A stretch of DNA of 64,000 nt. Source: Streptomyces sp. NBC_00234. GTDB taxonomy: Bacteria; Actinomycetota; Actinomycetes; Streptomycetales; Streptomycetaceae. Shown one piece after another: positions 53,257-63,203 of the stretch. Within the stretch, counting starts at the first letter, position 1; every line of letters starts with the position of its first letter. The position numbers and the translations under genes were made by a program. The DNA lies in contig NZ_CP108101.1 in assembly GCF_036195325.1 (NCBI RefSeq), forward strand, positions 806,001 through 870,000, written 5' to 3'. Below the pieces are notes generated by a model, which saw only the letters and a list, made by a program, of their open reading frames with translations, did not search any database and was not told where the DNA came from.

Positions 53257-54552
53257 TTCTTCCTGTACGGATCGGCTGCCGCGCTGGTCTTCAACAAACT
53301 GTTCTTCCCCGGGACCGACCCGCTCGTCGGTACCCTGCTCTCCTTCCTCACGTACGCGGTCGGCTTCGCCGCCCGGCCCATCGGCGCCCTGGTGTTCGGC
53401 CACTACGGCGACCGGCTCGGGCGCAAGAAGCTGTTGGTGCTCAGTCTGCTGCTGATGGGTGGCGCGACGTTCGCCATCGGGCTGCTGCCGACGCACGCGA
53501 CCATCGGGACCGCCGCTCCGGTCCTGCTCACCGTCCTGCGTCTGGTGCAGGGCTTCGCGCTCGGCGGCGAGTGGGGCGGGGCCGTGCTGCTGGTCTCGGA
53601 GCACGGTGACGCGAAGCGGCGCGGATTCTGGGCCTCCTGGCCGCAGACCGGCGCTCCGGCGGGGCAGTTGCTCGCCACCGGCGTGCTCGCGGCGCTGACG
53701 GCGCTGATGTCCGATGCGGCGTTCCTGAGCTGGGGATGGCGCATCCCCTTCCTGCTCTCCGGCCTGCTCGTGATACTCGGCCTGTGGATTCGTCTCTCTG
53801 TCGATGAATCACCTGTGTTCAAGGCCGCTCTGGCCCAGGCGGCGGCACGCAGGGAGAGCGCCGGGGCGGCCGAGAAGATGCCCATCGTCGCCGTACTGCG
53901 CCATCACTGGCGGGACGTTCTGATCGCCATGGGCGCGCGCATGGCGGAGAACATCAGCTACTACGTCATCACGGCGTTCATCCTCGTGTACGCGACCACG
54001 GCCGTGGAGCTGAGCAGGCAGACGGCGCTCAATGCCGTACTCATCGCCTCCGCCGTGCACTTCGTGGTGATCCCGATGTGGGGCGCGCTGTCCGACCGGA
54101 TCGGGCGCAGGCCGGTCTATCTCATCGGCGCGGTCGGCGTGGGGCTGTGGATGTTCCCGTTCTTCGCGCTGATCGACACCGGGAGCTTCGGCTATCTGCT
54201 GCTCGCCATCACCGTGGGGCTCATCTTCCACGGCGCCATGTACGCACCGCAGGCGGCCTTCTTCTCGGAGATGTTCGCGACGCGCATGCGGTACTCGGGG
54301 GCGTCCATCGGGGCGCAGTTCTCGTCGGTCGCGGCCGGAGCGCCGGCGCCGCTGATCGCCACCGCGCTGCTCGTCGACTACGACAGTTCGACGCCCATCG
54401 CCCTGTACGTCATCGCCGCCGCCCTGCTCACTGTGGTGGCGATCGTGTGCGCGAAGGAGACCCGTAGCCGGGACCTGTCGGACATCGGGCCGGCTCCGGA
54501 GGACGGACCGGGCGCGCAGGCCCCGCTGCCCGCCGACGCGCGCAGCGTCTGA
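53164..54552 (+). CDS. MHS-family MFS transporter (proline/betaine/shikimate type)
   Basis: The ATG at 53164 follows GGAAG at 8 nt. The 462-residue protein has 12 membrane helices and the metabolite:H+ symporter signatures: GTTVEWYDFFLYG at the start, GALVFGHYGDRLGRKK after helix 2, RLVQGFALGGEWGGA in helix 4, and DRIGRRPVY in the second half. It probably imports an organic acid or compatible solute with protons; the substrate is unknown. Its first ~31 codons lie inside the right repeat, and an amputated copy of the 5' end lies at 30649-30741. A strong terminator follows. Confidence 0.93.
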   Translation: MAAAATAPPPPSNLRRIVAASLVGTTVEWYDFFLYGSAAALVFNKLFFPGTDPLVGTLLSFLTYAVGFAARPIGALVFGHYGDRLGRKKLLVLSLLLMGGATFAIGLLPTHATIGTAAPVLLTVLRLVQGFALGGEWGGAVLLVSEHGDAKRRGFWASWPQTGAPAGQLLATGVLAALTALMSDAAFLSWGWRIPFLLSGLLVILGLWIRLSVDESPVFKAALAQAAARRESAGAAEKMPIVAVLRHHWRDVLIAMGARMAENISYYVITAFILVYATTAVELSRQTALNAVLIASAVHFVVIPMWGALSDRIGRRPVYLIGAVGVGLWMFPFFALIDTGSFGYLLLAITVGLIFHGAMYAPQAAFFSEMFATRMRYSGASIGAQFSSVAAGAPAPLIATALLVDYDSSTPIALYVIAAALLTVVAIVCAKETRSRDLSDIGPAPEDGPGAQAPLPADARSV

Positions 54553-54582
54553 GAGGTCGTTCCCTCTCGTCGGGCCGTGCGG

Positions 54583-54623
54583 AGCGGGCCGCCCCTCACC
54601 TCATCGGTGAGGGGCGGCCCGCT
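54583..54623. terminator. Bidirectional hairpin terminator
   Basis: A perfect 18-bp stem (54583-54600 with 54606-54623) and 5-nt loop lies between the convergent MHS transporter and Nudix genes. Confidence 0.92.
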
Positions 54624-54643
54624 GCGGTCCGGTGCCCCGTGCC

Positions 54644-55126
54644 CTACGGCTGCTGGGGGGTGGGTTCGAACCAGGTCGGTCCGTCGGTGAGGGCCTGCTT
54701 GATCCGGAACAGGGAGAACTCGTTCAGCGGCGGCAGGGTGTCGACGGAGAACCAGCCCACCTCCAACGACTCGTCGTCGTTGACGCGCGCCTCACCGCCG
54801 GTGGCCCGGCAGCGGAACGTGAGGTCGAGGTACTGGCACCGGTCGCCGTTCGCGTACTGGACGGGCTTCAGTGCCTGGGTGAGCACCACCCGCTCCGCCA
54901 CACAGTGCACGGCCGTCTCCTCGTACACCTCGCGTTCGGCTGTCGCCGCGGGTTCCTCCCCCGGTTCGCAGATGCCGCCGATGACAGCCCATTTGCCGGT
55001 GTCGGCGCGCCGCCCGAGCAGCACCCGGTCCTCGTCGTCGAAGACGACCGCGGTGACTCCGGGCAGCAGGAGCAGCTGATGGCCCGCGGTCGCGCGGATG
55101 TCTCGGATGAAGTCGGGAGTAGCCAT
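54644..55126 (-). CDS. Nudix hydrolase
   Basis: The 160-residue protein has the Nudix box G-G-I-C-E-P-G-E...REVYEETAV, with Ala for the final Gly. Preceding strands (TAVVFDDEDRVLLGRRAD) and the C-terminal WFSVDTLPPL fit the MutT-like fold. It hydrolyses a nucleoside diphosphate linked to X; the substrate is not evident. It lies 9 bp after the lnt-type gene on the same strand order (lnt upstream ends at 55136), so in fact this gene precedes lnt's 3' end and each is probably transcribed leftward in a loose cluster. Confidence 0.93.
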   Translation of the reverse strand: MATPDFIRDIRATAGHQLLLLPGVTAVVFDDEDRVLLGRRADTGKWAVIGGICEPGEEPAATAEREVYEETAVHCVAERVVLTQALKPVQYANGDRCQYLDLTFRCRATGGEARVNDDESLEVGWFSVDTLPPLNEFSLFRIKQALTDGPTWFEPTPQQP

Positions 55127-55135
55127 GCGCCGAGC

Positions 55136-56764
55136 CTACGTGTCCGTACCACCGGCCACGGGGCCGGTGGATCCTCGCAGCCTGCGGGCGCGCACGCCCC
55201 GGACCGTCACCCAGCCGAGGCCGGCCACGGCGATCAGCGCGAGGACGCCCTCGGGCAGCGGGCCCATCCGGGTCGCGGGGGTCAGCGAGGACCGCAGCGG
55301 CACCTCGTCGACGAGGGCGGCCGGGGTGAACATCTCCGTCTTCTGCACGATCGTCCCGTCCGGCCGGATCACGGCGCTGACGCCGCTGGTGACGGGGACG
55401 ACGACGGACCGCCCGTGTTCGACCGCGCGCACCTGGCTCATGGCCAGTTGCTGGTACGTCATCTCGCTGCGCCCGAAGGTCGCGTTGTTGCTCGGTACGG
55501 CGATGAGCCGGCCGCCGTGCTTGACGGTGTCGCGCACCGCGTCGTCGAACGCGGCCTCGTAACAGGTGACGAGCCCGACCTTCGTACCCGCCAGGTCGAA
55601 CACACCGACCGTCTTGCCGGGTCCGAAGTCCCGCTGCACCCGGTCGACGTCCTTGCTGAAGATGCGGACGAACGAGCGCATCGGCATGTACTCGCCGAAC
55701 GGCTGGATGTGGCGCTTGTCGTACGTGGCGACGGGGCCGTCGGCCGGGTCCCACTGGATGAGGGTGTTGCGCAGGGGCCCCTCTTCGGGAGAGACGACGG
55801 CGCCGATGACCGTGGGGACGCCGATGGCCCTGACGGCGTCGTCGATCACGATCCGGGCGTCGGGGTTGCGGTACGGGTCCAGGTCGGAGGAGTTCTCCGG
55901 CCACAGGACGAAGTCGGGCTGGGGCACCTTGCCCGCCTTCACCTCCCGCGCGAGCTGTTCCGTGCGGCGGGCGTGGTTGTCCAGGACCGCGCGGCGCTGG
56001 GCGTTGAAGTCGAGGCCGAGACGCGGCACGTTGCCCTGGATCGCGGCGACGGTCGCGGTGCCCTCCTCCGCCGAGGCGTCGACGAGGGGCAGGGCGGCGA
56101 AGGCCGCCGCCACGGGTACGGCGACGGTCACGGCCGCCGCGGCGACCGCGGCCCGGGGGACGGTGCCGGTGGCGCGGTACTGGCGGAAGCGGCGTACCGC
56201 CTCGAAGAGCCCGAAGCCGCACAGCACGACGGCGAAGGAGAGCAGCGGGGTGCCGCCCAGGGCCGCGAGCGGCAGGAACACGCTCTCCGCCTGGCCGAAG
56301 GCGATCTTCCCCCAGGGGAAGCCGCCGAACGGCACCCGGGCCCGGAGCGCTTCGTCCAGTGTCCAGACGGCGGCGGCCCAGACCGGCCAGTAGGCGAGCC
56401 GGCTGACCGCGCTGATCCCGACGCAGCCCACCGCGATGAAGAGCGCTTCGGCGGCGGCCAGCGCCAGCCACGGTACGGGGCCGACCTCCTCCCCGGTCCA
56501 GTGCAGGAGCGGCAGCATGAAGCCGAGGCCCGCGAGGAGACCGAGCCCGAACGCCGCCCGCAGCCTGCGTCCGAAGAGGACCCAGCCGAGGAGGGCGAAA
56601 CCGGGCAGAACCAGCCACCACAGGGGGCGCGGCGGGAAGCTCGCGTACAGCAGCGCACCGGAGAGTGCTGCGGCGGCCGGGCGGGCGAGCCGCGGCCACA
56701 GCTTTCTGCCGCGGGACGCGGGGGCGGGCGGCGGTTCGTCTACGGAGGTGATGGTGGCGCTCAC
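55136..56764 (-). CDS. lnt: Apolipoprotein N-acyltransferase
   Basis: The start is set at the GTG 56764 (VSATITSVDEPP), giving 542 residues; the frame is open further upstream without support. About eight membrane helices fill residues 30-240, followed by a nitrilase-type periplasmic domain with the catalytic triad Glu (WPENSSDLD), Lys (YDKRHIQPFGEYMP) and Cys (LVTCYEAAF). It transfers an acyl chain to the N-terminal Cys of lipoproteins. Streptomyces often has two Lnt copies. The leftward-read Nudix gene follows 9 bp after its stop. Confidence 0.95.
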   Translation of the reverse strand: MSATITSVDEPPPAPASRGRKLWPRLARPAAAALSGALLYASFPPRPLWWLVLPGFALLGWVLFGRRLRAAFGLGLLAGLGFMLPLLHWTGEEVGPVPWLALAAAEALFIAVGCVGISAVSRLAYWPVWAAAVWTLDEALRARVPFGGFPWGKIAFGQAESVFLPLAALGGTPLLSFAVVLCGFGLFEAVRRFRQYRATGTVPRAAVAAAAVTVAVPVAAAFAALPLVDASAEEGTATVAAIQGNVPRLGLDFNAQRRAVLDNHARRTEQLAREVKAGKVPQPDFVLWPENSSDLDPYRNPDARIVIDDAVRAIGVPTVIGAVVSPEEGPLRNTLIQWDPADGPVATYDKRHIQPFGEYMPMRSFVRIFSKDVDRVQRDFGPGKTVGVFDLAGTKVGLVTCYEAAFDDAVRDTVKHGGRLIAVPSNNATFGRSEMTYQQLAMSQVRAVEHGRSVVVPVTSGVSAVIRPDGTIVQKTEMFTPAALVDEVPLRSSLTPATRMGPLPEGVLALIAVAGLGWVTVRGVRARRLRGSTGPVAGGTDT

Positions 56765-56976
56765 CTGGCGGAGTCTACGGCGGCGGGCTGTGGGCGACGG
56801 AGCCCGGGACGTCCCGGCCGGGTCGGGTGACGGACGGGAAGCGCATGATGCCTCAACGTTTCTGCCTCTTTCCCCCACACATCGGCCCGTCGGCCGTTAG
56901 CGTGTGCGCCAGTCGCTGCCGACCGGCCTGATCCGGCCGTCGTGGGCGGGACGGTCGAGGTCGGGGGGTCGACACG

Positions 56977-58047
56977 ATGACCGCAACGGTGGGCCGGTAC
57001 GGCACGAGCGAGCGCGGCAACGCCTCCGACGCGGCAGGAGCCGTGATCCTCGCCGCCTGCGCGATCTGGTCGCTGGTCAGTGCCGCGGGCCGCGACACCC
57101 GGCCGGAAGGCGTACTGCTCGCGCTGCTGGCGGTCGCGGCCGGCTTCGCCTGCGGCCGGATCTGCGGGACGCTCCTCCCGGTCGTCGCCGCCTCGGCCGC
57201 CGCGCTCGCCGCCCTGGTCATGGCCCTGGTCTCGCGCCACGGGATGCCGGGCGCCACGGCCGCGGCCGACATCACCCCGGGGCACACGGGGGCCGCCGCC
57301 GCCCTGCTCGTACTGGCCGCGGGTTCGGCCTGCTGCGCGGCTGCCGCGGCGGGCCGGACCTCGCTGCGCGTCACCCTGCGGCTGCTCGCTCTCGGCACCG
57401 CGTGCGCGGCGCTCACCCTCGGCTCGGTGTTCGGCTTCATGGCGGCCCTGGGGGTGCTGCTCTGCTCACTGGCCGCCGGCCGGATGCGCCGCAGACTGCT
57501 GGGTCTCGCCGGGCTGGGGCTGGTCGCCGGGCTCATGGTGGGGCTGTCCTGGGCGGTGGCCGAGGACGCGTTGCCGAAGGGCCTCTCGGTCTCGCTGGAG
57601 GGGCCGCTCACCCGGAACCGGGTGCTGCTCTGGCACGACGCCATCGAGCTGGCGAAGGAGAACCCGCTGCTCGGTGTGGGACCGGACCGCTTCGGGGAGC
57701 TGAGCCCCACCGCCCGGGAGTCCCTGCACTCCGACGGCAAGCCGCACTCCGCCCCCTTCCAGCAGGCCGCCGAGCAGGGAGTGGTGGGCGTCGGGCTGCT
57801 GGGGACGGCCTACGGCTGGCTGCTGTACGTGCTGTGGCGTTCGCCGCGGACCACTGCCGTCGTCCTGACGGCGGGTGCGGCGCTCACCGCCCTCGCGGCC
57901 CTGGCGGTCGTCGGCAACGCTCTGAGCTTCACACCGGTGACGGCGGGAGCGGGGCTGCTGGCGGGACTGGCCTCGGCGCGGCGCCCGGTGGGCGAGGACG
58001 CCGGGCTGCCGGGTGAGCCGGCCGGAAGTACCCCGCCGGAGACGTGA
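56977..58047 (+). CDS. O-antigen-ligase-like (Wzy_C) membrane protein
   Basis: The 356-residue protein has about nine membrane helices and, near residue 215, the hallmark RNRVLLWHDAIELAKENPLLGVGPDRFGE, followed by PHSAPFQQAAEQGVVGVGLL, the large periplasmic loop of O-antigen ligase/polymerase proteins. In Gram-positive bacteria these join or polymerise cell-surface glycans. No glycan gene is adjacent except the glycosyltransferase at 59576, and the two are not coupled. Confidence 0.8.
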   Translation: MTATVGRYGTSERGNASDAAGAVILAACAIWSLVSAAGRDTRPEGVLLALLAVAAGFACGRICGTLLPVVAASAAALAALVMALVSRHGMPGATAAADITPGHTGAAAALLVLAAGSACCAAAAAGRTSLRVTLRLLALGTACAALTLGSVFGFMAALGVLLCSLAAGRMRRRLLGLAGLGLVAGLMVGLSWAVAEDALPKGLSVSLEGPLTRNRVLLWHDAIELAKENPLLGVGPDRFGELSPTARESLHSDGKPHSAPFQQAAEQGVVGVGLLGTAYGWLLYVLWRSPRTTAVVLTAGAALTALAALAVVGNALSFTPVTAGAGLLAGLASARRPVGEDAGLPGEPAGSTPPET

Positions 58048-58094
58048 GACACCTGTGCGCCGGTCCCGGGTGGCCGCCCGCCGCCCTGCCTGCG

Positions 58095-58661
58095 TCAGGC
58101 CTCCGTGGGCCGGGGCCCCGTCGTCGGCAGGTGCAGCCGGTCGCGGATGAACCGGACCGCCGCCTCCGCGTCGTCCACCGTGACGGTGAAGGTCCTGCCG
58201 TCGCCGAGCCTCAGCACCAGGCCCTCGCCCCGGCGCACCACCACGGCCGTGCCCTGCTCGGGGCGCCAGCGATAGCCCCAGCCGCCCCATTCGCGCGGGG
58301 TGACCTTGGGGGCGAACTCCGCGCCCACCACATGGGTCAGCAGGATGCGGCGGCGTGGCAGGCCGATGTGGCCGCAGCGCACCTCCAGGGCGTCCCCGTC
58401 CACCTTGACCGCCACATGGACGAAGGCGAGGGTCCCGAACAGGATGAGCAGTCCGGCGGCGACGCAGCCGATCACGGACATCAGCAGAGGGGCGATGCCG
58501 GAGGTCCAAGCCGAGTCGACGGCGAGCTCGATACCGAGGGCCATGCAGCCCGCGCCCGCGGCTGCGAGCAGCCACTGGCCACGGTTGGTGGCGCGCCCGG
58601 TCCAGACCGTGGACGGGGCCTCGCTCGAACCGTGGCTGCCCTTGGTGATGTGGTCCCTCAT
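58095..58661 (-). CDS. Membrane protein with PH-like C-terminal domain
   Basis: The 188-residue protein (ATG 58661) has a hydrophilic N-terminus, two membrane helices (about 28-50 and 58-82), then a domain of beta-strands with one final helix (EVRCGHIGLPRRRILL, TAVVVRRGEGLVLRLGDGRTFTVTVDDAEAAVRFI), resembling bacterial PH domains. Function unknown. Confidence 0.7.
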   Translation of the reverse strand: MRDHITKGSHGSSEAPSTVWTGRATNRGQWLLAAAGAGCMALGIELAVDSAWTSGIAPLLMSVIGCVAAGLLILFGTLAFVHVAVKVDGDALEVRCGHIGLPRRRILLTHVVGAEFAPKVTPREWGGWGYRWRPEQGTAVVVRRGEGLVLRLGDGRTFTVTVDDAEAAVRFIRDRLHLPTTGPRPTEA

Positions 58662-58731
58662 GCCAAGCAGCGTACTCAGATTCCGTGCGCCGGGGAGGGT
58701 CCTCGCGCCCGGCCCGAGGCGGTTCTGCGCG

Positions 58732-59517
58732 TCAGCGGACGGGCGCGAGCGCCTTGAGCAGGCGCCCTTCCTCGTAGGCCAGAGCGGCTTCCGGCAGGTC
58801 GGCGGCGCGTCCGCTGAGGATGACGGCGAGCGTGCCGGCCGGTTGGGCCGACGGAGCGGTCCCGGCGCCGATACGGCGCAGCGCCTGGGCGGCGACGGCA
58901 TCGGCCGAGCCGTGCAGCGCGACCGGGGCGCCCCCGGTCTGCTGGACGGCCGCGCGGATGCGTTCGCCGACCAGCTCGTAGTGGGTGCAGCCCAGGACGA
59001 CGGTCCGGACGTCCGGCGGGGTGAGGGCCGCCGCCGCGGCGATGGCCCGGTCGATGCCCGGCTCGTCAGCGTGCTGTACGGCGTCGGCGAGGCCGGGGCA
59101 GGGCACCTCGGTGACGGCGACGGAGTCGGCGAAGTCACGGATGAGTGCGCGCTGGTACGGGCTGCCGGTGGTCGCCGGGGTCGCCCAGATGGCGACGGGG
59201 CCGCCGCCCGTGGCCGCCGGCTTGATGGCGGGCACGGTCCCGATGACCGGCAGCGCGGGCTCCAGCTCGGCGCGGAGGGCGGGCAGCGCGTGGACGGAGG
59301 CCGTGTTGCAGGCGATGATCAGCGCGTCCGGCCGGTGGACGGCCGCCGCGCGGGCGACGTCGAGTGCGTGCGCGGTCACGTCCTGCGGTGTACGCGGTCC
59401 CCAGGGCATCCCGTCCGGGTCGGAGGAGAGCACCAGATCGGCGTCCGGCCGCAGCCGGCGCACCGCCGCAGCCGTCGGGAGCAGGCCGATTCCGGAGTCC
59501 ATCAGGGCGATCTTCAC
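58732..59517 (-). CDS. Glutamate racemase-like (Asp/Glu racemase family)
   Basis: The GTG at 59517 gives 261 residues. DSGIG near the start and the two catalytic cysteines, Cys70 in ACNTAS and Cys177 in GCTHYEL, define the Asp/Glu racemase fold. MurI makes D-glutamate for peptidoglycan, but its usual DSGVGGL and genomic setting differ, so this may be a second copy with altered role. Cytosolic. Confidence 0.85.
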   Translation of the reverse strand: MKIALMDSGIGLLPTAAAVRRLRPDADLVLSSDPDGMPWGPRTPQDVTAHALDVARAAAVHRPDALIIACNTASVHALPALRAELEPALPVIGTVPAIKPAATGGGPVAIWATPATTGSPYQRALIRDFADSVAVTEVPCPGLADAVQHADEPGIDRAIAAAAALTPPDVRTVVLGCTHYELVGERIRAAVQQTGGAPVALHGSADAVAAQALRRIGAGTAPSAQPAGTLAVILSGRAADLPEAALAYEEGRLLKALAPVR

Positions 59518-59575
59518 CCGGTCACCATAGTCGACGCCCCTTGCGGCCCCGCAGAAGTGGGGCAGACTTCGGCGG

Positions 59576-60757
59576 ATGAGCGCCGTTGCCTGGATCGCCG
59601 TGGGATCGCTGGTCGTGTGGGTGTGGCTGCTGCTGGGCCAGGGCTTCTTCTGGCGTACCGACCAGCGGCTTCCCCGGCGTGCGGACCCGGTGCGCTGGCC
59701 CTCGGTGGCCGTCGTCGTCCCGGCCCGGGACGAGGCCGACATGCTGCCGGTGAGCCTGCCGTCACTGCTCGCGCAGGATTATCCGGGCGAGGCCGAGATC
59801 TTCCTGGTCGACGACTGCAGCAAGGACGGCACCGGTGATCTCGCCCGCACCCTGTCCGTACGGTACGGAGGGCTGCCGCTCACGGTCTCCTCGCCGGGTG
59901 AGCCGGAAGCGGGCTGGACCGGCAAGCTCTGGGCCGTGCGGCACGGGATCACGCTGGCCAAGGCCCGGAAGCCGGAGTTCCTGCTGCTGACGGACGCGGA
60001 CATCGCCCATGAGCCGGACAGTCTGCGGGAGCTGGTGGCCGCCGCGACCGCGGGTACCGGGGCCGGTTTCGACCTGGTCTCCCAGATGGCCCGGCTGCGG
60101 GTGGTCAGCACCTGGGAACGGCTGATCGTGCCGGCGTTCGTCTACTTCTTCGGACAGCTCTATCCGTTCCGGCGGGTGAACCGGGCCGGCTCGGGGACGG
60201 CCGCCGCCGCGGGCGGCTGTGTGCTGCTGCGCACGGAGGCGGCCGAGCGGGCGCGGATTCCCGAGTCCATCCGGCAGGCCGTGATCGACGACGTGTCGCT
60301 GGCGCGTGCCGTGCAGCGCAGTGGCGGCCGGATCTGGCTGGGGCTGGCGGAGCGGGTGGACAGCGTGCGCCCGTATCCGAAGCTCGGGGATCTGTGGCGG
60401 ATGGTCTCGCGGAGCGCGTACACGCAGTTGCGGCACAGTCCCCTGCTGCTCGCCGGGACGGTGCCGGGCCTCGCGCTCGTCTATCTCGCACCGCCCGTCA
60501 CGCTGGTGACCGGGCTGCTGACGGGAGACGCCGTGGCGGCGTGGGCGGGCGGTGCCGCGTGGGCGGTGATGGCGGGGACGTACATGCCGATGCTGGCGTA
60601 CTACCGGCAGTCGCTGTGGCTCGCGCCGCTGCTGCCGGTCACCGCGCTGCTGTATCTGCTGATGACGGTCGATTCGGCCGTGCAGCACCACCGCGGGCGC
60701 GGTGCGGCCTGGAAGGGGCGTACGTACGCCCGTCCCGAGGCCGCACCGGACCGGTGA
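59576..60757 (+). CDS. HpnB-like family 2 glycosyltransferase
   Basis: The 393-residue protein has an N-terminal membrane helix, a GT-A domain (VAVVVPARDEADMLP, LVDDCSKDGT, WTGKLWAV, LLTDADIAHEPDSL, IDDVSLARAV) and three C-terminal helices. The order TDADI, ERLIVPAFVYFF, LYPF, TAAAAGGC, IDD, RPYPKLGDLWRM fits the hopanoid-associated glycosyltransferase HpnB. No hopanoid genes (shc, hpnH) are in the window, so its sugar acceptor is open. It transfers a sugar to a lipid at the inner membrane face. Confidence 0.85.
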   Translation: MSAVAWIAVGSLVVWVWLLLGQGFFWRTDQRLPRRADPVRWPSVAVVVPARDEADMLPVSLPSLLAQDYPGEAEIFLVDDCSKDGTGDLARTLSVRYGGLPLTVSSPGEPEAGWTGKLWAVRHGITLAKARKPEFLLLTDADIAHEPDSLRELVAAATAGTGAGFDLVSQMARLRVVSTWERLIVPAFVYFFGQLYPFRRVNRAGSGTAAAAGGCVLLRTEAAERARIPESIRQAVIDDVSLARAVQRSGGRIWLGLAERVDSVRPYPKLGDLWRMVSRSAYTQLRHSPLLLAGTVPGLALVYLAPPVTLVTGLLTGDAVAAWAGGAAWAVMAGTYMPMLAYYRQSLWLAPLLPVTALLYLLMTVDSAVQHHRGRGAAWKGRTYARPEAAPDR

Positions 60758-60773
60758 CGCGTGCGGCGCGGAT

Positions 60774-62060
60774 TCACTTGCGGCCCGGGGTCCAGTTCAT
60801 TCCCCAGCCGTAGGCGGCGTCGATGGTGCGCTGCGGGCTCACTCCGCGCTGCGGGACCAGATAGCGGGCCTCCCGCTGCACGGTGAGGTCTCCCCCGTTG
60901 TTGGTGATCAGTGCGAGCGCGCAGACGGTCGAGGGCACGGTGCACTCGTCGAGGGAGAAGTCGATGGCGGCGCCGTGCTGTGGCTGGAGGGTGACCGTGG
61001 CATGGAGATCGGCGAAACTCCGGGCTCCCTCGTAGATGGTGACGAAGATCAGGAGGCGGCGCAGCCGGTCCTTGTGGTCGAGGTTGACCGTGAGGTTCTC
61101 GCCGGTGGAGAGGGCGCCCGTACGGTCGTCGCCGTCGAGATGGACGTAGGGCGGTCGGCTGAGGGAGCCGAAGGAGTTTCCGAGCGCCTGGACAACTCCC
61201 TTGCTCCCGTCGGTGAGTTCGTAGAGTGCGCAGAGATCGAGATCGAGGTCGGCGTGCATCGCGACGGCTCGGCCGAGCTTGGCGCCCCAGCTCTTGAACT
61301 GTTTGCGCACTTCCCAGTTGAGGTTCACGCGGAGCGCGCCGGAGGTGCCGCCCTGTTTGGACAGGGAGACGGTTGGCGTCTCCTTGGTGAGCGTGACCTT
61401 CGTGAGTCTCACGGGCTGCGTCGCGGGCGTGACCGGCGGTGCGGCCGGTACGGGCGGCGGTGCCATCGGGACCGGCGGGGTCGGACTCAAGGTCCTGTGT
61501 GACGTCTGGGGCCGGGGAGACTGCTGCGCCTGCTGTGGTTCGTCGACGGAAATACCGAAGTCCGTGGCAAGACCTTCGAGCCCGGTCCTGTATCCCTGGC
61601 CGACGGCCCGGAACTTCCAGGCTCCCTGGCGCAGGTAGAGCTCACCCAGGATGAACGCGGTCTCGACGGTCGCGTCGGTGCTCTCGAACCGGGCCGTCTC
61701 CGCACCGCTCGCCGTGTCCACGACCCGTACGTACAGTCCCGTCACCCGGCCGAAGTTCCCGCCGTCCGCCGAGGCCGCGACGACGATGCGGTCGATGGAG
61801 GGCTCGATACGCGAGAAATCGACGGCGAGGGTGTCCGTGACCCGGTCGCCATCGGCCGCCTTGCCCTCGTGACGCACCGCGCCCGATGCGTGGGCCGGCT
61901 GGTTGTAGAAGACGAAGTCCGCGTCGCTGCGTACCTTGCCGGAGGCGAGAAGAAGTGCCGAGGCATCCACGTCCGGTGCTCCCGGGGTTTTGTGCCACCC
62001 CAATTCGACCCGCACGGCCTGAGCCGGCACCGGAACATTGGTTCCTTTAAGCATGGTCAT
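60774..62060 (-). CDS. Two-domain TerD-family stress protein
   Basis: The 428-residue protein starts [13 protein letters not shown] at 62060 (an ATG four codons earlier is possible). It has two TerD domains, residues 1-180 ([40 protein letters not shown]) and 245-425 ([41 protein letters not shown]), joined by a Pro/Gln-rich linker. The acidic residues of TerD domains bind Ca2+. TerD proteins act in tellurite and envelope stress; the second domain's calcium residues are partly changed. Confidence 0.93.
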   Translation of the reverse strand: MTMLKGTNVPVPAQAVRVELGWHKTPGAPDVDASALLLASGKVRSDADFVFYNQPAHASGAVRHEGKAADGDRVTDTLAVDFSRIEPSIDRIVVAASADGGNFGRVTGLYVRVVDTASGAETARFESTDATVETAFILGELYLRQGAWKFRAVGQGYRTGLEGLATDFGISVDEPQQAQQSPRPQTSHRTLSPTPPVPMAPPPVPAAPPVTPATQPVRLTKVTLTKETPTVSLSKQGGTSGALRVNLNWEVRKQFKSWGAKLGRAVAMHADLDLDLCALYELTDGSKGVVQALGNSFGSLSRPPYVHLDGDDRTGALSTGENLTVNLDHKDRLRRLLIFVTIYEGARSFADLHATVTLQPQHGAAIDFSLDECTVPSTVCALALITNNGGDLTVQREARYLVPQRGVSPQRTIDAAYGWGMNWTPGRK

Positions 62061-62264
62061 GCTCGCCCCCATCGCGAGTCCGGCTACCCGAATGCGTTTC
62101 CCGGGACAACCTAATCCCCGGTGTGCCGGGGAGCCCACAACCGTGACGGGTCCGGCCGGGCGATCCGCCCCCGCCCGAAGGCCGTCGATCCGACTCGCGG
62201 CCTTGTCACGACTGTTGTCCTCCTTGACGATGACGGGCCGATCGGCCTGGGGGACACTGCGCTG

Positions 62265-63167
62265 ATGAGCGACGGAGCATCTCGGACACCGCAGGAACGG
62301 GCCCTTGGCCATGTCGCGTCACTCGCGTCGGGCCCTCCGGTGGACCCGGTGCTGCGGACGACCCTCAACTTCCACCCGGACCGTATGCTGCACGGCACGT
62401 CGATGCTGGATGCTCTGGCCGAGGACGGTGTCTACCGGTCGCAGTTCGTCACGGGGACCAGCAACGGCGGACTGACCGCGCGTCCAGGCGGAGACCGGTG
62501 GCGCTGGGAGAGCCGGATCTTCAACGGCGCGTACGACGAGGCGCCTACTCAACTGCGGCCCGTATACGGGGCGTTGAACTTTCGCCACAAGCCGGTCGGC
62601 GCAGCGCCACGGTTCGGCTCCGCCCACTTCCGGCTGACTGCCCAGACGCTGGCGCGGACCACGCTCTGCTACCCGGACAGTTTCCTTCAACCCTCGGATT
62701 TCGGTGTCGCGGACCGCATGGGGCTCATCGAGATCGCCCTGGCCGACAGCCAGGACGACCTCGACGACTACATCGAGGCCCAGATCCACGGACCGGTCCG
62801 GCCGAAGGACCATGTCGAGGCGCTGGTCCTGGACCCCTGCTATCGAGGCACGGCCGTCGAAGTCGCGGCCCTGCGCCTCGGCTGCCCCGTGGAGTGGCAC
62901 CCCGGATTCCGCCTCGGGATCGAGGAACTCCGCCGCCACCCCGACTACCGAGGTCAGGAGTACGTCGACCTGGGCACTCGGCTTGCCGTCGACGGCGTAC
63001 TCGATCCCCGCATCGTCGGAAACGCCGCACGTGCAGGCCACTACGATCCACAGGCGCTCAAGAAGGTGTGGCACTATCTGGCGCGCTTCGGGGCGCCAGG
63101 CAGGACCGCCGACGCATCGGTGAGGACGGAACCGGAGGAGCGAGTCGTACTCGATGGCCTTCATTGA
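62265..63167 (+). CDS. DUF3626-domain protein
   Basis: The ATG at 62265 starts a 300-residue protein with [57 protein letters not shown] and [17 protein letters not shown], the conserved core of DUF3626. The His and Arg clusters ([15 protein letters not shown]) recall ADP-ribosyltransferase-type folds, but no function is established. No signal peptide. It is divergent from the TerD gene with 204 bp between. Confidence 0.8.
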   Translation: MSDGASRTPQERALGHVASLASGPPVDPVLRTTLNFHPDRMLHGTSMLDALAEDGVYRSQFVTGTSNGGLTARPGGDRWRWESRIFNGAYDEAPTQLRPVYGALNFRHKPVGAAPRFGSAHFRLTAQTLARTTLCYPDSFLQPSDFGVADRMGLIEIALADSQDDLDDYIEAQIHGPVRPKDHVEALVLDPCYRGTAVEVAALRLGCPVEWHPGFRLGIEELRRHPDYRGQEYVDLGTRLAVDGVLDPRIVGNAARAGHYDPQALKKVWHYLARFGAPGRTADASVRTEPEERVVLDGLH

Positions 63168-63203
63168 GCGACTGATGCCCGAGAGCCGGGCCTCGGTGCT
63201 CTC

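Noticed and set aside
54660..54675. tRNA-like GGTTCGAACC stretch
   Set aside because: No cloverleaf can be drawn around it; it is coding sequence of the Nudix gene.
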